Positions 51,016-59,958 of a DNA stretch of 64,000 nt are shown piece by piece (position 1 is the stretch's first letter; each line of letters opens with the position of its first letter). The translations under genes and the position numbers were made by a program. This DNA is from Paenibacillus sp. BK033 (GTDB lineage Bacteria; Bacillota; Bacilli; Paenibacillales; Paenibacillaceae): NCBI RefSeq assembly GCF_004345425.1, contig NZ_SLVP01000002.1, positions 1,165,747 to 1,229,746 on the forward strand, given 5' to 3'. The notes beneath the pieces were generated by a model that saw only the letters and a list, made by a program, of their open reading frames with translations, did no database searches and was not told where the DNA came from.

Positions 51016-52476
51016 CTATGGCTTAATGAATACGGTCTTGATGGAGGTGAAGAATTCAATCGCGGCCTGCCCCTGCTCCCGCGAATGCGAACTGGACTGC
51101 TTCATCCCGCCGAACGGAGCCTGAAGCTCCACGCCTGCCGTTTCGGCATTGACCCGGACCAGACCGGCCTCCATATCCTGAACGAACGTCAATATATTGC
51201 CGATATTGCGTGTATAAATAGAAGCGCTGAGACCGAAATCGGTATTGTTGGCGACACGAATCGCTTCGTCCAAGCTTTCCACCCGAATGAGCGACAACAC
51301 GGGACCGAAGATCTCTTCCCTAGCTATGGCCATATCCGGCTTCACGTCGTCGAATACGGCGGGAGTCACATAGAAGCCGTCCGCAAGCTCGGGCTGGCTC
51401 GGCCGTTCGCCTCCTACCAGAAGTCTCGCCCCTTCCTCTTTACCCTTGCCGATATAGGACATGACCGTTTCGAACTGACTCTCATTCGCGCATGGGCCGA
51501 GCCAGATGCCTTCCTGAAGTCCGTCGCCGACCCGGAGCTCCGCTACTTTGGCCACTAACTTCTCCCTGAAAGCTTCATAAACATCGCTTACGACGATAAC
51601 TCGGCTGGTCGCCGTGCACTTCTGGCCCGTAGAGCGCAGCCCTCCGCTGATCGTGGCTTCTACGGCCAGCTCCAGGTCGGCATCAGCCGCCACGATGACC
51701 GGATTCTTCCCACCCATCTCAAGCTGGTATTTCGCCCCGCGCGCGAGCGCAGCCTGCCCGACCCGCTTGCCGACCTCGTTGGAGCCGGTAAACGTCACGC
51801 CGTGAACGCCGTTGTGCGACGCAATGCCGCTGCCGACAACGCTGCCGCTGCCGACAATCATGTTCACCACTCCTGCCGGGAACCCTGCATCATGGAAGCA
51901 TTGCATAACAAGAGAAGCCGTGACAGCGGTTTCGGTAGCCGGTTTCCATATGACCGTGTTGCCGTAAATCAACGCGGGAGCCATTTTCCAGACGGGAATG
52001 GCAACCGGAAAGTTCCAAGGCGAGATGACGCCAACAACGCCAAGCGGAACGCGTGTCGTAAACATGAGCGCCTCGGCATCGGTGGAAGGGATAACGTCCC
52101 CGATCTTGCGCATGCCTTCGCCTGCGTAATAGCGCAGAATCGCGGCGCCGCGCAACGTCTCGCCCTTAGCTTCCGGCAGCGTCTTTCCCATCTCCCGCGT
52201 CATCATTCTTCCGATCTCTTCCTGCCTAGCCTCGAGCAGGTCCGCCGCCTTGAACAGCAGGGCTCCCCGCTGAGCGCCGGTCAGCTTTCGCCAGAAAGCC
52301 CGTGCCCCTTCAGCGGCGGCTACGGCATTATCCAGATCGGCCGCATTAGAATCGGGTACTTGGCCGACCACTTCCCGTTTTTTTGCCGGATTGATGCTCG
52401 GTATCTGCTTGCCCGACAGCGGGGACGTCCACGCTCCGTTAATATAATTGTCAATTATTCTGGTTACTTCACTCAT
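51016..52476 (-). CDS. Aldehyde dehydrogenase, probable 2-oxoglutarate semialdehyde dehydrogenase
   Basis: A 486-residue NAD(P)-dependent aldehyde dehydrogenase. Family motifs are [20 protein letters not shown], the glycine-rich [12 protein letters not shown], the general base Glu in [11 protein letters not shown] and the catalytic Cys in [11 protein letters not shown]. In this operon, between a D-xylonate dehydratase and a FAH-family dehydratase, the expected reaction is 2,5-dioxopentanoate to 2-oxoglutarate, the last step of the Weimberg pathway. GAGAGG ten bases before the ATG at 52476 favours that start; GTG at 52482 is an alternative. Gaps to both neighbours are short. Confidence 0.93.
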   Translation of the reverse strand: MSEVTRIIDNYINGAWTSPLSGKQIPSINPAKKREVVGQVPDSNAADLDNAVAAAEGARAFWRKLTGAQRGALLFKAADLLEARQEEIGRMMTREMGKTLPEAKGETLRGAAILRYYAGEGMRKIGDVIPSTDAEALMFTTRVPLGVVGVISPWNFPVAIPVWKMAPALIYGNTVIWKPATETAVTASLVMQCFHDAGFPAGVVNMIVGSGSVVGSGIASHNGVHGVTFTGSNEVGKRVGQAALARGAKYQLEMGGKNPVIVAADADLELAVEATISGGLRSTGQKCTATSRVIVVSDVYEAFREKLVAKVAELRVGDGLQEGIWLGPCANESQFETVMSYIGKGKEEGARLLVGGERPSQPELADGFYVTPAVFDDVKPDMAIAREEIFGPVLSLIRVESLDEAIRVANNTDFGLSASIYTRNIGNILTFVQDMEAGLVRVNAETAGVELQAPFGGMKQSSSHSREQGQAAIEFFTSIKTVFIKP

Positions 52477-52492
52477 GTACACTCGTCCTCTC

Positions 52493-53401
52493 CTACTTGG
52501 TCTGATAAAACTGCTGCGTCAGCTCATGCTTATAGACAGCCGTATTGGCCAGGATGCCGATACCTTCGATTTCGATCTCAATCCGGTCGCCCGAATCGAG
52601 TGTAAACTGATTAGGCGGTACCAGGCAGGTGCCGGTAAGCAGTACCGTTCCGTCGTAGAGCTCGTTATCCCGTTTCAGGAACGATACCAATTCCTCCAGC
52701 CGGCGCTTCAGCAGACTCGTACTTGCCTGCTCGTCGACCAGTTTTTCACCGTTACGGTAAATTCGGCATATGATCTGCAACGCATAGGGATCCGCAACGG
52801 TTTCGGCCAGACGGACGGTCGGCCCAATCGAGCAGGAACGGCTCCATACCTTGGCCTGCGGCAAGTACAACGGATTCTCTCCCTCAATGTCCCGACAGCT
52901 CATGTCGTTGCCGGCCGTATAACCGATGATGTTCCCTTCGCGGTCCAGCACGAGACCCAGTTCGGCTTCAGGGACTTGCCAATTCGAGTCGCTGCGGAGA
53001 CATACCTGCTGCTTCGGTCCAACGGTGCGTGCAAGGGTCGATTTCAGGAACAGCTCCGGCCGCTCTGCGTCATACACCTTGTCGTAGAACGTAGTGGCAT
53101 CCAGCTTTCCCCCTGTCGCCTCATAATTCCGCGCTTCCTTGCTTCGCAAATAAGTAACGCCAGCCGCCCATACTTCCGGCGCTTCGATCGGCGTCAGCAG
53201 TTCGAGCTCATCCAGCGAGAAAGCGATAGGCGCCTTCCCGGCGATCAAACCGGATATATGCTCGGAAGGATAAAGTCCTTTAGCTCTCGCCTCGGCCACC
53301 AACTCCATCAGGTTCGATGCTTCCAATTGATAGACGGACCCTTCCTCCGTCAAAGCGCCTAATCGCGAAAACGATGATTCCAGGTAACGAACGATACGCA
53401 T
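52493..53401 (-). CDS. Fumarylacetoacetate hydrolase-family protein, probable 2-keto-3-deoxy-pentonate dehydratase
   Basis: A 302-residue FAH-superfamily protein. Its metal site is indicated by [26 protein letters not shown] in shortened form PEAELGLVL and [16 protein letters not shown]. In oxidative pentose pathways, proteins of this type dehydrate 2-keto-3-deoxy-D-xylonate or -L-arabinonate to 2,5-dioxopentanoate. It heads the operon. A 23-base perfect palindrome lies 16 bases upstream of the ATG, where an IclR repressor could block transcription. No clear GGAGG is seen; AACTCC/ATG-proximal purines are weak. Operon context makes the assignment strong, though the enantiomer (xylonate or arabinonate) is open. 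Confidence 0.9.
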   Translation of the reverse strand: MRIVRYLESSFSRLGALTEEGSVYQLEASNLMELVAEARAKGLYPSEHISGLIAGKAPIAFSLDELELLTPIEAPEVWAAGVTYLRSKEARNYEATGGKLDATTFYDKVYDAERPELFLKSTLARTVGPKQQVCLRSDSNWQVPEAELGLVLDREGNIIGYTAGNDMSCRDIEGENPLYLPQAKVWSRSCSIGPTVRLAETVADPYALQIICRIYRNGEKLVDEQASTSLLKRRLEELVSFLKRDNELYDGTVLLTGTCLVPPNQFTLDSGDRIEIEIEGIGILANTAVYKHELTQQFYQTK

Positions 53402-53416
53402 ACGTTCAACTCCATT

Positions 53417-53439
53417 TTAGTTTTATATTATAAAACTAA
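53417..53439 (-). promoter_or_regulatory. IclR operator before the pentonate operon
   Basis: TTAGTTTTAT-ATT-ATAAAACTAA is a perfect palindrome with 10-base arms. A degenerate copy lies in front of the IclR gene (54272-54294), supporting binding by that regulator. Confidence 0.8.
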
Positions 53440-53463
53440 GTTCTCATATTTCGACAATAAATT

Positions 53464-53485
53464 GTACATGCCGAATGGCATGTAC
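53464..53485 (-). terminator. Hairpin after the IclR gene
   Basis: GTACATGCC pairs with GGCATGTAC around ATTC. Outer arms AGTTCTCA and TGAGAACT (53438-53494) extend it. The T run is weak, so it may be a terminator or a cruciform-type regulatory element. Confidence 0.55.
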
Positions 53486-53499
53486 GTGAGAACTCAGTC

Positions 53500-54255
53500 T
53501 TACAATCGGCCAAGTCCCCTTGAAATGTTGTCCGCCGTCCGCGCAACCAGCTCGGAGAACGCAGCGAACTCCTCGTCGTTTACAGTGGACACCATGGTGG
53601 AGATGCTAACGGCGGCGGATACTTGACCGCTGTGGTCGTACACCGGCGCGGCCGTGCAGCGCACCCCCGGTTCATTCTCCTCACGGTCGTATCCAACTCC
53701 CTTTGCCCTCACGCGCTCAAGCTCGGCACGCAAATCGGCTTCGTTCGTAATGGTATGGGGCGTCTGAACGTGGTAATGATAAGCTGCAAGGATACGATTG
53801 AGTTCCGAAGCAGGCATAAAGGCGGCAAGTACTTTGCCGACCGCACTGCTGTGCAGCGGGACGCGCTTGCCGATTCGGGAATATCGGATGGCCGCTTTCG
53901 CGCCTTCGACCTTATCGATATATACGCCTTCCGAGCCGTCCAATACGACTAGATGCGCCGTTTGCCCCGTCTCTTGCGACAGCTGCTGCAGATGGGGACG
54001 CGCAATCTCCCGGATGTCGAAGCCCTGAAGCAGCAGTTGTCCCTTTTCGAGCAGGCGGATGCCCAAGCGATATTTGCCCGACTCTGCGTCCTGCTCGATA
54101 TACCGGTGCATTTGAAGCGTCTTGAGCAGCGAATGAACGGTGCTCTTGTGAAGCTGCATCCGGGCGCTGATCTCGGTGATTTTCAGCTCTCTGTTCCGCT
54201 CGTCGAACAGGTCCAGGATGGACAATGCCCGATCGAGCGATTGTATAATCGGCAT
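53500..54255 (-). CDS. IclR-family transcriptional regulator
   Basis: A 251-residue IclR protein. Residues 1-65 form the winged helix-turn-helix (QSLDRALSILDLFDE, ITEISARMQLHKSTVHSLL). A GAF-like effector domain follows, with VYIDKVEGAKAAIRYSRIGK, PLHSSAVGKVLAAFMP and GVRCTAAPVYDHSGQVSAAV. It lies just upstream of the FAH/ALDH/dehydratase operon on the same strand and is separated from it by a hairpin and a palindromic operator. A related but imperfect operator precedes its own gene. I infer repression of both, relieved by a pathway intermediate such as a keto-deoxy-pentonate. The start ATG is unambiguous from family alignment, with AAGGAAG about ten bases upstream. Confidence 0.93.
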   Translation of the reverse strand: MPIIQSLDRALSILDLFDERNRELKITEISARMQLHKSTVHSLLKTLQMHRYIEQDAESGKYRLGIRLLEKGQLLLQGFDIREIARPHLQQLSQETGQTAHLVVLDGSEGVYIDKVEGAKAAIRYSRIGKRVPLHSSAVGKVLAAFMPASELNRILAAYHYHVQTPHTITNEADLRAELERVRAKGVGYDREENEPGVRCTAAPVYDHSGQVSAAVSISTMVSTVNDEEFAAFSELVARTADNISRGLGRL

Positions 54256-54271
54256 GTGTTCGGTCTTCCTT

Positions 54272-54294
54272 CAAGTTTTATATTATAGAACGCT
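54272..54294 (-). promoter_or_regulatory. Degenerate IclR operator before the iclR gene
   Basis: AAGTTTTATATTATAGAACGC shares AGTTTTATATTATA and AAC with the perfect palindrome at 53417-53439. It lies about 20 bases upstream of the IclR start, consistent with autoregulation. Confidence 0.65.
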
Positions 54295-54625
54295 ATTCTA
54301 TAGTATCAATTTTACCTATTTTTTCTTCCTTTTGTCTACTATTTTGTTTGCCGGTTTCGCCATTCAGATGATTTTTCAAATTTGAGATTTTCTGCAACAG
54401 CTTTAGTTTACTCACTCCATTCCCCCGCACCTTATGCGACCTCACTAGAGCTGCCATCCCTTGTTTTCCAATTTATTCAATTAATTGATGTTGCCTGTCA
54501 GATTATAGATCTTTCACCTTAGCGATTATAGAGCTTTATTGAAAGTGATTGAAGTCATTTAAATCTAAACCTATCATGAAAGAAATAAAAAAACCGGTCT
54601 CAACAAACCGGCTGCCCGTGCATTA
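54295..54625. other. AT-rich intergenic region, terminator at its left-hand gene end
   Basis: No coding sequence is supported. Near 54585-54612 a short CCGGT/ACCGG stem followed on the minus strand by seven T residues probably terminates the epimerase gene. The rest is likely promoter and spacer. Confidence 0.5.
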
Positions 54626-55450
54626 TTAAGCCCAGGGTATATTCTGTTCTGCTAATAATAGTTTGATCGCTCTTGAAGCAACTATGAATAATTCCGGCTT
54701 GCTAAGCCCTTCCAGTCTCCCAGCGGCCTGCAGATGTGGTTCCAGCGACATATATCCGCAATATCCTTTTTGCTTCAATACTTGTAAAAGCTGCTTCAAT
54801 TGTCCGTCTCCTTCACCGGATGGAACAACTGAACCTGTCTCCATGACAGCGTCTTTAATATGAATATAGGAGATATATTCATCCAACAAGGGATAAGCTT
54901 CAGATACTGGACTCACCTTACATTGCACGAAATTTGCCGGATCAAAGGCAGCGCGTAAATAAGGCGATGATATGGCTTGTAACAAATCCCGGCACCGTTC
55001 GCCGTTGTCCCCATAAATATGGCTTTCATTTTCGTGTAGTAAAACGATACCTGCTCTCTCCGCCAATTGCACAAGACTTTGCATGCGCGAGAGAACTTCC
55101 GAACGGTAGCGATCATGTTCACCGTCAGGAATATAAAAAGAAAAAATACGGACATATGAAACCTGAAAAAACGATGCAAGCCATATTGCCTTCCTGGCCT
55201 CTTCGAAATGCAGATCAAAATTGTCGGTTATTTTAATTTTACCTAGTGGAGAGCCTATGGAAGATACCTGAAATCCCCTGTCCTCTAATATTCCTTTTAC
55301 TTTTACGGCTTCATCATCAGTGAGCTGTAATACATTTTTCCCCCAAACGCTTCTCAGCTCTAGATGATGGATTTGTTCCGATTCGAGGACATCCAGCTGA
55401 ATATCCAATTCCGATGAGATTTCATCAGCAAAGCCGGTTAATGTAATCAT
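54626..55450 (-). CDS. Sugar phosphate isomerase/epimerase-family TIM-barrel protein
   Basis: A 274-residue protein of the xylose-isomerase-like/AP endonuclease 2 superfamily. Metal-binding positions are suggested by LLHENESHIYGD, AAFDPANFVQC, YIHIKDAV and MSLEPHL, spread as in IolE- and YcjR-like enzymes. These act on free or phosphorylated sugars, keto-sugars or inosose; the reaction here is not known. GGGAG six bases before the ATG at 55450 fixes the start over an earlier in-frame ATG. It is divergent from an AraC regulator with a 60-base gap and looks monocistronic, so I infer control by that regulator. Confidence 0.9.
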   Translation of the reverse strand: MITLTGFADEISSELDIQLDVLESEQIHHLELRSVWGKNVLQLTDDEAVKVKGILEDRGFQVSSIGSPLGKIKITDNFDLHFEEARKAIWLASFFQVSYVRIFSFYIPDGEHDRYRSEVLSRMQSLVQLAERAGIVLLHENESHIYGDNGERCRDLLQAISSPYLRAAFDPANFVQCKVSPVSEAYPLLDEYISYIHIKDAVMETGSVVPSGEGDGQLKQLLQVLKQKGYCGYMSLEPHLQAAGRLEGLSKPELFIVASRAIKLLLAEQNIPWA

Positions 55451-55509
55451 AACGATCTCCCTTTGCATGTAATCTATATATGCTGATGCTGTATAGGAGG
55501 CGAACCATC

Positions 55510-56292
55510 TTGGAGCTTGAACACCATCCCTACCTTATTCCCAATATCTTTTTGTTTGTTAATCGAAGATGTTATCCGGATTGGACCATACGGAAGGCTA
55601 GAATCAGCTTTCACGATCTTACCTTTGTTATCGAAGGAAAGGCGAATTACTATATTGACGGCAAGAAATTCACCGCTGAAGCAGGAGATCTCGTCTATGT
55701 TCCCAGCGGGAGTGTGCGGGAAGCTCATACCTTTAAAGATTCTCCTATGCATTCCTATCCTTTTAACTTCTACTGGGCAGATCCTCATAATCATATTCAA
55801 ATGCCCTTTCAGGGGTTGACGAAAAAGGTTATCACGAAAGAGATCCTAAGCTATCTGCGTGAATTTAACCATGTGTGGATGAGCAAGCAGCCTTATTACC
55901 ATATTCAGGCACGGGCACTATTCGAATTGATCATCCACCGTCTGTTAACCAGCTTTCACCGAAATTTACCAACCCCTTTTGATCCCCGAATAAAGAAGCT
56001 TATAGAATATTTAACAGAACATTACTCGGATCATATGGCTATTAACGAGATAGCAGAAGGCTTGAGACTGCATCCTGTTTACTTCGGAAAGCTATTCAAG
56101 CAGAATACCGGAATGTCTTTCAAAGAATATGTCAACCGCGTCCGGATGAATAACGCAGAAATGATGCTTTCTTCCGGTGATTTCACCGTTAAGGAAGCCG
56201 CAGAGCGCTGCGGAATCCAAGATATCTATTATTTCAGCAAAGTATTTAAAGAGATAAAGGGATATCCTCCATCTGCCGCCAAAATAAAATGA
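55510..56292 (+). CDS. AraC-family transcriptional regulator
   Basis: A 260-residue regulator: cupin-like domain with HDLTFVIEGKANYYIDGKKF and GDLVYVPSGSVREAH, then the AraC domain with INEIAEGLRLHPVYFGKLF and VKEAAERCGIQDIYYFSKVF. The start is a TTG at 55510 with a perfect AGGAGG nine bases upstream; the ATGs at 55480 and 55486 lie before that site. It is divergent from the TIM-barrel epimerase gene and convergent with an orphan binding-protein gene. It most likely activates the epimerase gene. Confidence 0.92.
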   Translation: MELEHHPYLIPNIFLFVNRRCYPDWTIRKARISFHDLTFVIEGKANYYIDGKKFTAEAGDLVYVPSGSVREAHTFKDSPMHSYPFNFYWADPHNHIQMPFQGLTKKVITKEILSYLREFNHVWMSKQPYYHIQARALFELIIHRLLTSFHRNLPTPFDPRIKKLIEYLTEHYSDHMAINEIAEGLRLHPVYFGKLFKQNTGMSFKEYVNRVRMNNAEMMLSSGDFTVKEAAERCGIQDIYYFSKVFKEIKGYPPSAAKIK

Positions 56293-56328
56293 TCTTCGCG
56301 TTACAACGGAAAAGCAAATGAAAGACAG

Positions 56329-56358
56329 AGGTCCCCATTGCTGCTGCAGTGGGGACCT
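56329..56358 (+). terminator. Hairpin between convergent genes
   Basis: AGGTCCCCA pairs exactly with TGGGGACCT. Flanking T content is modest on both sides, so bidirectional termination is likely but not strong. Confidence 0.7.
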
Positions 56359-56380
56359 GCCCTTATCGTTCAAAGAGCTG

Positions 56381-57760
56381 TTACTTCTTCCAGACTTCGT
56401 CAATAGACGACTGGAATTGCTCTTTGTATTTGTCAATTACTGTGGATACCGATACACCTTCCAGAATTTCGCCGACCATTTCATAGTAAGGCATATTCGG
56501 ATAACCATCCTTTCCGTCAACTCTATTAATCGTTTCTCCTGCTGTCTTGGCGTTATTGATATCATCCTCATTGCTAAATAACGTTTCCAGCGAGGCTTGC
56601 TTCGGATAATCGTAAATCGAATCGATATCATTGATTTTCTCATAGATATAGACCAACTGCTCGGGATGCTCGATTACCTTCGGAATGGTCATGTAGTTCG
56701 GAATCGTCAAATGCGAACGATATTCCACCGCGCTAGGTCCTTTAGGAAATGGCAGGAATCCGATATCCATATCCGGCATATCCTTCTTGAAGCCATCCAT
56801 CTCATAATCGCTTCCCGCGTACATCAACGTGTTGCCTTGACGGAAAAACTGCCCAGGTTCCGTCCAGTCTCCGCCTTCTGTAGGTCTAGCGACGTTTTCC
56901 GTGGCAAGCTTGGAGACGAACTCCAGGGTTTCCTTTGTTTTCGGATCCTCCAAGTTCTGTTTATCAGCTGCGACCAGATTGGCGTCATTGGAAGCCAGCG
57001 CCTGCACCAGAATATTGGCTGTAGCAACACCCCATGTATCCAGCTTACCGTTATTGTCCGTATCTTTGTTAGCTTCTTTGGCAACCTGGATGAAAGTATC
57101 CCAGTTCCAGTTATCATCGTTCACATAATCCTGCAGTGGCTTCATGCCTAATTTATTCATCAGAGTACGGTTATAGAAAATACCTGACGATGCGCCGTTA
57201 ATTCCGGAGCGGAATCCGTAGCCTCTGCCCGCATACTCCGAATAATCGTTTGTATATTGCTGTATAAATACCTTGTCATTCTTCGTATATTCATCTACGG
57301 GAGCGAACAGCTCCTGCTTAACAAGCGATGGAATCATCCACGGTCTTGCCATCCGGATGATGTCGCCGATCGGTGCTCCGGCAAGCAGCGAGGCTGTAAC
57401 CTTACTGGAATATTCCGCATAGTCAACCGTGACATATTCGATCTTGAAATTATGTTTTTTCATTAATTCATCCAGATTCTGCTTTCGCTTGATATTATCC
57501 GGATTATCTTCCTTGATGGATTCGTCATACCAGGAAACCCATTTAATCGTTCGGCCGCCCATATCGAAATCCATTTCAGGTGTTCCGGTATCATTTTCAA
57601 TTGCAGCAGGAGTTGCATCATTGGCTTCCGATTCCGAAGAAATAGGCGTACTGTCGACTCCCGCGTTGTTGTTCTTGTTACTGCCGCCGTTGCTGCTGCA
57701 TCCAGCAGCCAATAGCAGAATCAGAATCAACGACATAAGCAGCGACTTCCTTTTCCACAT
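56381..57760 (-). CDS. Extracellular solute-binding lipoprotein, no adjacent permease
   Basis: A 459-residue family-1 solute-binding protein. The lipoprotein signal ends LLLAAGC with Cys21 lipidated, followed by a Gly/Ser/Asn-rich linker. The core contains MARPWMIPSLVKQELFAPVD and similar segments of sugar binders. AAGGGGGG before the ATG supports the start. It stands alone: the downstream gene is convergent, and upstream there are only remnants before the next binding-protein gene. It may feed a permease pair encoded elsewhere or act in sensing. A cre-like site lies about 40 bases upstream. Confidence 0.9.
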   Translation of the reverse strand: MWKRKSLLMSLILILLLAAGCSSNGGSNKNNNAGVDSTPISSESEANDATPAAIENDTGTPEMDFDMGGRTIKWVSWYDESIKEDNPDNIKRKQNLDELMKKHNFKIEYVTVDYAEYSSKVTASLLAGAPIGDIIRMARPWMIPSLVKQELFAPVDEYTKNDKVFIQQYTNDYSEYAGRGYGFRSGINGASSGIFYNRTLMNKLGMKPLQDYVNDDNWNWDTFIQVAKEANKDTDNNGKLDTWGVATANILVQALASNDANLVAADKQNLEDPKTKETLEFVSKLATENVARPTEGGDWTEPGQFFRQGNTLMYAGSDYEMDGFKKDMPDMDIGFLPFPKGPSAVEYRSHLTIPNYMTIPKVIEHPEQLVYIYEKINDIDSIYDYPKQASLETLFSNEDDINNAKTAGETINRVDGKDGYPNMPYYEMVGEILEGVSVSTVIDKYKEQFQSSIDEVWKK

Positions 57761-57797
57761 CTAATATCCCCCCTTTGATTTGGCTGTCTCTTCTGAA

Positions 57798-57811
57798 GTA
57801 CAGCGCTTACA
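57798..57811 (-). promoter_or_regulatory. Weak cre-like site
   Basis: TGTAAGCGCTGTAC on the minus strand fits eight of ten fixed positions of the cre consensus, failing at the last two. It is about 40 bases before the orphan binding-protein gene. Confidence 0.45.
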
Positions 57812-57944
57812 ATAAGAAATGTTATCTGCTTTCCGGCAAACAAACCATGGAGAATCTAAACTTGATTTGTAAGTTTCAAACATTAATTCTATAAAGAAAG
57901 AAAGTTAAGACATACATTTACAAATCGCGAGCTGGAAGTCATGA

Positions 57945-58088
57945 GCAAGATCGCAAACGAGATCGTATATACCAATTAGTTGATACTATGAAAATCAGTC
58001 ACAAGCGATTGCAAAGTTAGAAAGAAAAGGGATTATTCCGATCAATGGGGTAATTAACAAAGGGTCTAATATTAAAAATCTACATTAG
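57945..58088 (+). pseudogene. Frameshifted coding remnant of unknown origin
   Basis: Plus-strand codons read MSKIANEIVYTN then stop. After a shift, YYENQSQAIAKLERKGIIP continues through GVINKGSNIKNLH to a stop at 58086. The amino-acid composition looks protein-like, but no start or family can be assigned. It lies in a 516-base interval with no intact gene. Confidence 0.35.
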
Positions 58089-58092
58089 CATA

Positions 58093-58128
58093 AGAAAAGA
58101 GCACTGCATGAACGCAATGCTCTTTTCT
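58093..58128 (-). terminator. Intrinsic terminator downstream of the third importer operon
   Basis: AGAAAAGAGCATTGC pairs with GCAGTGCTCTTTTCT around GTTCAT on the minus strand. The SigK-like fragment lies between it and the binding-protein stop. Confidence 0.8.
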
Positions 58129-58177
58129 GACATTATCAACTACTTGGCATAGTACCACTTAATTTAAGAATACCCTT

Positions 58178-58276
58178 TTACTTCTTCGCCTTATAAAACT
58201 CAAAACTTTCGATCGCTTTGATCAGGCCAATCGTTCCTATAGAGATTAGATCCTCGAGATCCTCTCCCGTATCATT
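58178..58276 (-). pseudogene. Sporulation sigma factor SigK fragment
   Basis: Thirty-two codons, directly after and in frame with the stop of the binding-protein gene, read [20 protein letters not shown], then [12 protein letters not shown] and a stop. The first 25 residues are the conserved region 2 of SigK/SigE-type sigma factors. The remainder of region 2 and everything else is missing, and there is no start codon. It is a broken fragment brought in by rearrangement. Confidence 0.75.
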
Positions 58277-59893
58277 CTACTTCCCGCCTGCATCAAGATA
58301 CGCTTGTACCTGTTTTGCAACCTCTGCACGTATCTTATCAAGACCTAAACCCTTTAGCTCGCCGTTCAATTTGACGGCAGCTGTTTCCCAATCCTTTACT
58401 TGTCCAGCCTTCAATGTTTGAATAAATGGATCCGCCTTTGATTGAATATTAGCGAACTCGCCTTTTACATTCGTTGTGTCAAAAGCGAACTGTGCAAGCA
58501 CGGGAGCATAGTAGCTGTCTTCTTTGGCCGAGTATTCGAAGTACTTTTTAGCCGACTCATCCAAATCTTCAGGCAAGCGGATCATTGTTGGATTCCATGT
58601 AAATTCATAACCGGGGAAAATATAGTTTTTGGACTCGTCTAAAAGCTTCATTTGGTTGTCGCCTACAGCTTCCCAATGCTTACCTTGAATTCCGTATTCG
58701 AACAGATCATGGTTCTCGCGGCTTTGGAACATCCAGTCGAAGAATTTCATCGTCCGGTCAATATTCTTGGAGGATACGGGAATCGCAATAGAGTTATTGG
58801 CTTTGTAGCTGGTCGAGATCGCCTTCGGCTCCATATTGCGAATCTTTTCCTTTAAGACAAAAAATTCGAGATCTGCGCCGGCTATGGTCTCCTGCAGAAG
58901 CTTGCGGTCCGCAGCATAAGAAGAGACTGTACCGTAATAAGAAGCGGCTTTGCCAGACATAAAGTAAGCTTTGTGATCCTTTTGGCTCAGTACATCCTTC
59001 TCAAGGTACTTACTCCACTCTGCCCATTTGTCATATTGACTGAATGTCGACTTCATCGTATTTAAAGGGGCCGGCAGCTTCGCCCATTCCGTATCCGGAT
59101 CACCCAAAACAACAACATCCAGAACTTTAGTCAGATCGTCGCTTAAATGAACGAAGTAAGGTATTCCCCCTAGATTTAATGGGCGGACGGTATCTAGCTC
59201 GTCTCTTTCTGGAGCCAGCATTTCCTGGAACCCGCCGATCCCTCTTACCGCAAGTGGAGTAATGCCTTTCTCCGATGCCAGCACTTTCTCATAGTACTGC
59301 TGAAGCTCATCGTAGCTGGAAATCGGCTGGCTGAATCCAAGTTTTTCTCGCAAATCCTTACGGATATAAACAACTGGGATGTCATAGAAGTATTGCGTGA
59401 ACGGTATTGTATACAGATGATTGTCGTATCGCTTATTCATCTCGATAAACGCTGGAGAGAAAGCTTGTTTTAACCCGGGATATTCGTCATTATTAAAATA
59501 TTTATCCAGTTGGGCATAAGCCCCCTGAGGAATAAGCTCTTTCAAGTTTTGAAAATCCGCATCAAATACGAAGTCCACCTCTTCGCCGGCTGTCATCATT
59601 AGCTTAACCTTTTGCTTATGATCGGCAGGCGCATTCCATTGAATATCGATCTTCGTATTCAGCGTATCCTTCGTACGATTCTCAAATTCCTTCAGTACAA
59701 GAGGCAGATCTTTCGGCGCGTCGCCAAACAGCATCCCTTTCAGAGTAACGGCTTTAGGCGGGGCCGATGCCGTTACCCCGGAGTTTTCGGGAGCAGCCGG
59801 TGTACTAACCTCATTGTCCTTATTGCTGCAAGCGGCCACGGAGCCGGCAAGTGCAACAGATAATACAACAGTTGTCAAATGTTTAGCTTTCAT
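58277..59893 (-). CDS. LplA-type extracellular solute-binding lipoprotein
   Basis: A 538-residue oligosaccharide-binding lipoprotein. The signal ends LAGSVAAC with Cys22 lipidated. The mature protein contains typical segments such as DFVFDADFQNLKELIPQGAY. It follows the YtcP- and LplB-type permease genes on the same strand and is their cognate receptor. AAGGGG is 13 bases before the ATG, slightly long. A SigK-like fragment directly follows the stop, so the 3' end of the operon has been rearranged. Ligand unknown. Confidence 0.92.
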   Translation of the reverse strand: MKAKHLTTVVLSVALAGSVAACSNKDNEVSTPAAPENSGVTASAPPKAVTLKGMLFGDAPKDLPLVLKEFENRTKDTLNTKIDIQWNAPADHKQKVKLMMTAGEEVDFVFDADFQNLKELIPQGAYAQLDKYFNNDEYPGLKQAFSPAFIEMNKRYDNHLYTIPFTQYFYDIPVVYIRKDLREKLGFSQPISSYDELQQYYEKVLASEKGITPLAVRGIGGFQEMLAPERDELDTVRPLNLGGIPYFVHLSDDLTKVLDVVVLGDPDTEWAKLPAPLNTMKSTFSQYDKWAEWSKYLEKDVLSQKDHKAYFMSGKAASYYGTVSSYAADRKLLQETIAGADLEFFVLKEKIRNMEPKAISTSYKANNSIAIPVSSKNIDRTMKFFDWMFQSRENHDLFEYGIQGKHWEAVGDNQMKLLDESKNYIFPGYEFTWNPTMIRLPEDLDESAKKYFEYSAKEDSYYAPVLAQFAFDTTNVKGEFANIQSKADPFIQTLKAGQVKDWETAAVKLNGELKGLGLDKIRAEVAKQVQAYLDAGGK

Positions 59894-59958
59894 ATGGAAC
59901 GTTCATCCCCTTTTCTTTGCTTGAAATTGCAACTATACTAAACCGCTTGGAAGCGGAA

